Shown here: positions 5,702 to 8,264 of the stretch, in pieces | How the letters are laid out: every line of letters begins with the position of its first letter | Numbering within the stretch: the stretch's first letter is position 1 | From: an uncultured Planctomycetota bacterium | GTDB lineage: Bacteria > Planctomycetota > UBA1135 > UBA2386 | Length of the DNA stretch: 8,264 nucleotides | Reading direction: 5' to 3' | Assembly: GCA_903925435.1 (NCBI GenBank) | Contig: CAIYFF010000191.1 | Location: forward strand, 1 to 8,264 | Notes under the pieces: generated by a model | The model's database searches: none | What the model saw: only the letters and a program-made list of their open reading frames with translations | Told to the model about the DNA's origin: nothing | Program-made: the position numbers and the translations under genes

Positions 5702-8264
5702 ATGGGCAAACGGCTCTTCCTCGTCGACGGCACCGCGCTCGCCTACCGCAGCTTCTTCGCGTTCTCCAACAGCCCGCGCACTCAGCTCTCGACCAAGTCG
5801 GGGCACCCCACCGGCGCGACCTTCGGGTTCATCCAGACGCTGCGCTCGCTGCTCCAGCGCGAGAACCCTGACGCGATTGCGTTCGCGTTCGACGGGCCGC
5901 GCAAGGACCTCCACCGCACGGCGATCTACCCCGAGTACAAGTCGACGCGCGAGAAGATGCCCGACGAGATGGCGGCGCAGCTCGACGACATCCGCGCCGT
6001 CGTCGACGCGTACGGAATCCAGGTCGTCGATGGCGACCGCGACGAGGCCGACGACGTGATCGGCACGCTCGCAGTGCAAGGGCGCGACGCAGGAATGGAG
6101 GTGTTCCTCGTCACGGGCGACAAGGACTTCCTGCAGATCGTCGACGACCGCGTCAAGCTGTGGAACCTTCGCAGCTCGACGGCAAAGCCAGAGATCCTCG
6201 GCCCCGCCGAGGCGCAGGCCCAATGGGGCGTCCCCACCACCGCGATGGTCGACCTGCTCGCGCTGATGGGCGACAGCAGTGACAACGTGCCCGGCGTGCC
6301 CAAGATCGGCGAGAAGACCGCCGTCGCGCTGATCCAACAGTTCGGCTCCTTGGAGCAACTGCTCGCGCGCACCGCCGAGGTGACGAAGCCTGCGATCCGC
6401 GCGTCGCTCGAAGCGAACAAGGAGCTCGCGCTGCTATCCCAGCGCCTCGTCACGTTGAAGACCGACGTGCAACTGCCGATCGCAGCGACCGATCTCGGCC
6501 CAGCACAACCCGACGCGGACAAACTGCGCGCGTTGTTCCAGCGCCTCGAGTTCGACTCGCTGCTCGCGACCGTCGCAGCGGCGCAGAAGCCCGACGACAT
6601 CCAGAAGGACTACGCGACGATCACGGACGCGGCGCAACTGGACGCGATGATCGCCGGGCTGCAGAAGGCCGGAGCGTTTGCGATCGCAACCGAAGCTGCT
6701 GGCCAACTGCACTTGCCGCGACTCGTCGGCATCGCGTTCTGCGCCGAGCCAGGCAAGAGCCGCTACGTGGCGCTCGACGCATCGTGCCCCATCCAAGGCG
6801 GCCGTGATGCCGCGCTGCGCGCACTGCAGCCGCTGCTCGAAGACGCTTCGTTGGGCAAGGTGTCCGCCGATAGCAAACGCGACCTCGCAGCGCTCCGCGG
6901 CGCCGGACTCGATGCGCGCGGGCTCGCATTCGACACCATGCTCGCGAGTTACTGCCTCGAGCCGGGAGTCGTGGCACACGATCTCGACAGCCAGGCGCTG
7001 CGTCGGTTTGGCTACAAGAAGACGCCGCGCAAGGAGCTGCTCGGCAGCGGCAAGAAGCAGAAGACCTTCGACCAAGTCGATGCCGGCGCGATCGCCGCGT
7101 TCGTCGGCGAAGACGCGGACTACGCGCTTCGGCTGCAGCGCGTGCTGGAGCCAGAGATCGCAGCGGCCAAGGTCGACGCAGTGCTCGGCGACATGGAGAT
7201 GCCGCTCGTGCCCGTGCTGCTCGAGATGGAGCAAGAAGGCATCGCGCTCGATCGCGAACGACTCGCACAGCTGGGCCGCGAGATGGAGAAGCGCATCGCC
7301 GAGCTGGAGGCGCGCGTGCATGAGCGCGCGGGCCATCCGTTCAACCTCGGTTCGCCACAACAGGTCGGCGTCGTGCTGTTCGACGAACTCGAAGTCCACC
7401 GCGCGGCATCGCTGCAGAAGCCTCGGCGCACGGCGACCGGGCAATACAAGACCGACCACGAGGTGCTGGAGCAGATGGCGAAGCATCACGAGGTCCCAGC
7501 GCTGCTGCTGGAGTGGCGCCAGCTGACGAAGCTCAAGGGAACCTACGTCGACACTCTGCCGACGTTGTGCGATGCGCAAAGCCGCGTGCACACGACGTTC
7601 AACCAAGCGGTCGCAGCGACGGGCCGCCTGTCGAGCGACAACCCCAACCTGCAGAACATCCCGATCCGCACCGAGGAAGGCCGCAAGGTGCGCGCCGCGT
7701 TCGTCGCGCGCCAGAAGGGCTGGTCACTGATGTCGGCCGACTACAGCCAGATCGAGTTGCGCATCCTCGCGCATCTGTCCGGCGACAAGGCGCTCGTCGA
7801 GTCGTTCCAAAAGGGCGAGGACATCCACGCGCGCACGGCGTCGATCGTCTACGGCCTGCTGCCCGACATGGTCACGCCTGAGTTGCGCAACCAGGCGAAG
7901 GTCATCAACTACGGCCTCATGTATGGCATGGGCGCAAGCCGCCTTGCGCAGGAGACTGGCATGAAGCCGCCTGAGGCGAAGAAGTTCATCGAGAACTACT
8001 TCCGCGCGCTGCCCGGCGTGAAGCGCTACCTCGACGGTTCGCTGCAGCAGGCGCGCGACAAGAAGGAGGTGTGGACGATGTTCGGCCGCCGCCGCCCGCT
8101 GCCCGACATCGACTCCACCAACGCGATGCAGCGCATCGCCGCCGAGAACATGGCGGTCAACACGCCGATCCAGGGCGCTGCCGCCGACATCGTCAAGCGC
8201 GCGATGCTCGCGGTGCATGCGGCGTTGGCGAAGGCCGGGCTGCGCGCCAAGCTGCTGCTGCAGG
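5702..8264 (+). CDS. polA: DNA polymerase I (3' end cut by window)
   Basis: Pol I fills gaps and removes RNA primers in repair and lagging-strand synthesis. The visible 854 residues lack only about 48; the frame stops just before the expected VHDE motif. The 5' nuclease/FEN domain spans about 1-290: VDGTALAYRSFFA (8-20, Asp9), FDGPR (63-67), DRDEADD (112-118), VTGDKDF (137-143), GDSSDNVPGVPKIGEKTA (190-207). A 3'-5' exonuclease-like domain spans about 305-490 and is partly degraded: the first metal Asp is Ala329 and the Exo III Tyr is Phe467, while Glu331, Asp394 and Asp471 remain. The polymerase domain begins near 500: TGRLSS (640-645), PNLQNIP (648-654), motif A DYSQIELR (680-687), O-helix RNQAKVINYGLMYG (729-742), and the NTPIQGAAADI segment (820-830). 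O-helix Arg729, Lys733 and Tyr741 match E. coli Arg754, Lys758 and Tyr766, but the Phe762 position is Tyr737. Numbering runs 25 behind E. coli from motif A onward. The gene diverges from the membrane protein gene. Confidence 0.98.
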   Translation, partial: MGKRLFLVDGTALAYRSFFAFSNSPRTQLSTKSGHPTGATFGFIQTLRSLLQRENPDAIAFAFDGPRKDLHRTAIYPEYKSTREKMPDEMAAQLDDIRAVVDAYGIQVVDGDRDEADDVIGTLAVQGRDAGMEVFLVTGDKDFLQIVDDRVKLWNLRSSTAKPEILGPAEAQAQWGVPTTAMVDLLALMGDSSDNVPGVPKIGEKTAVALIQQFGSLEQLLARTAEVTKPAIRASLEANKELALLSQRLVTLKTDVQLPIAATDLGPAQPDADKLRALFQRLEFDSLLATVAAAQKPDDIQKDYATITDAAQLDAMIAGLQKAGAFAIATEAAGQLHLPRLVGIAFCAEPGKSRYVALDASCPIQGGRDAALRALQPLLEDASLGKVSADSKRDLAALRGAGLDARGLAFDTMLASYCLEPGVVAHDLDSQALRRFGYKKTPRKELLGSGKKQKTFDQVDAGAIAAFVGEDADYALRLQRVLEPEIAAAKVDAVLGDMEMPLVPVLLEMEQEGIALDRERLAQLGREMEKRIAELEARVHERAGHPFNLGSPQQVGVVLFDELEVHRAASLQKPRRTATGQYKTDHEVLEQMAKHHEVPALLLEWRQLTKLKGTYVDTLPTLCDAQSRVHTTFNQAVAATGRLSSDNPNLQNIPIRTEEGRKVRAAFVARQKGWSLMSADYSQIELRILAHLSGDKALVESFQKGEDIHARTASIVYGLLPDMVTPELRNQAKVINYGLMYGMGASRLAQETGMKPPEAKKFIENYFRALPGVKRYLDGSLQQARDKKEVWTMFGRRRPLPDIDSTNAMQRIAAENMAVNTPIQGAAADIVKRAMLAVHAALAKAGLRAKLLLQ

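Noticed and set aside
4754..6358. A 534-codon open frame on the - strand spanning the polA start and the membrane gene
   Set aside because: It crosses the intergenic region and lies in shadow frames of two well-supported genes. Its product shows no recognisable domain.
6434..7606. A 390-codon - strand frame opposite polA
   Set aside because: It is a mirror frame of a certain DNA polymerase I gene, and its composition is typical of antisense translation.
1..8264. A defence island, prophage, transposon, CRISPR array or biosynthetic cluster
   Set aside because: I saw no integrase, transposase, direct-repeat array, toxin-antitoxin pair or synthase. Four of the five genes belong to recognised families, the fifth is a YHS-like lipoprotein, and no composition break was apparent.
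23..8264. recJ and polA as parts of one repair operon
   Set aside because: A leftward gene of 2.7 kb and a terminator-like hairpin separate them, so they cannot be co-transcribed here.

Overview
The window is a G+C-rich bacterial chromosome segment (about two thirds G+C by eye) that looks like ordinary housekeeping or accessory gene content. It has five protein genes, no RNA gene, no mobile element, no CRISPR array and no phage trace. Frequent G/C third positions, a typical lipoprotein signal and long spurious antisense frames fit a high-G+C Gram-negative lineage. The style of the small Cys-rich lipoprotein and the large membrane/SAM-fold protein makes Planctomycetota or a similar lineage plausible, but this is a weak inference and nothing here is diagnostic.

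Layout: (1) 23-1726 (+) recJ, a single-strand-specific 5'-3' exonuclease. (2) 1752-2390 (+) a YqaA/DedA-type (VTT domain) membrane protein, 25 bases after recJ and probably co-transcribed. (3) 2465-2722 (+) a small YHS-like, Cys-rich lipoprotein with a clear Shine-Dalgarno sequence. (4) Two hairpins at 2730-2804 separate the rightward genes from the convergent gene. (5) 2803-5511 (-) a 902-residue multi-pass membrane protein with a spermidine-synthase/methyltransferase-like domain inserted between two membrane halves. (6) 5512-5701, a divergent intergenic region with two small hairpins. (7) 5702 to the right edge (+) polA, DNA polymerase I, cut by the window end just before the VHDE motif.

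Functional picture: recJ and polA are both DNA repair enzymes, but a membrane-protein gene on the opposite strand separates them, so they are not one operon. The three middle genes have no evident shared pathway. I see no new multi-gene system. The most interesting points are in single proteins. The Pol I carries Tyr (residue 737) where E. coli Pol I has Phe762, and its 3'-5' exonuclease site has lost the first metal-binding Asp, so it is predicted to accept dideoxynucleotides and to proofread poorly or not at all. The large membrane protein has a Ser in place of the first catalytic Asp of aminopropyltransferases, which argues against a spermidine synthase role.
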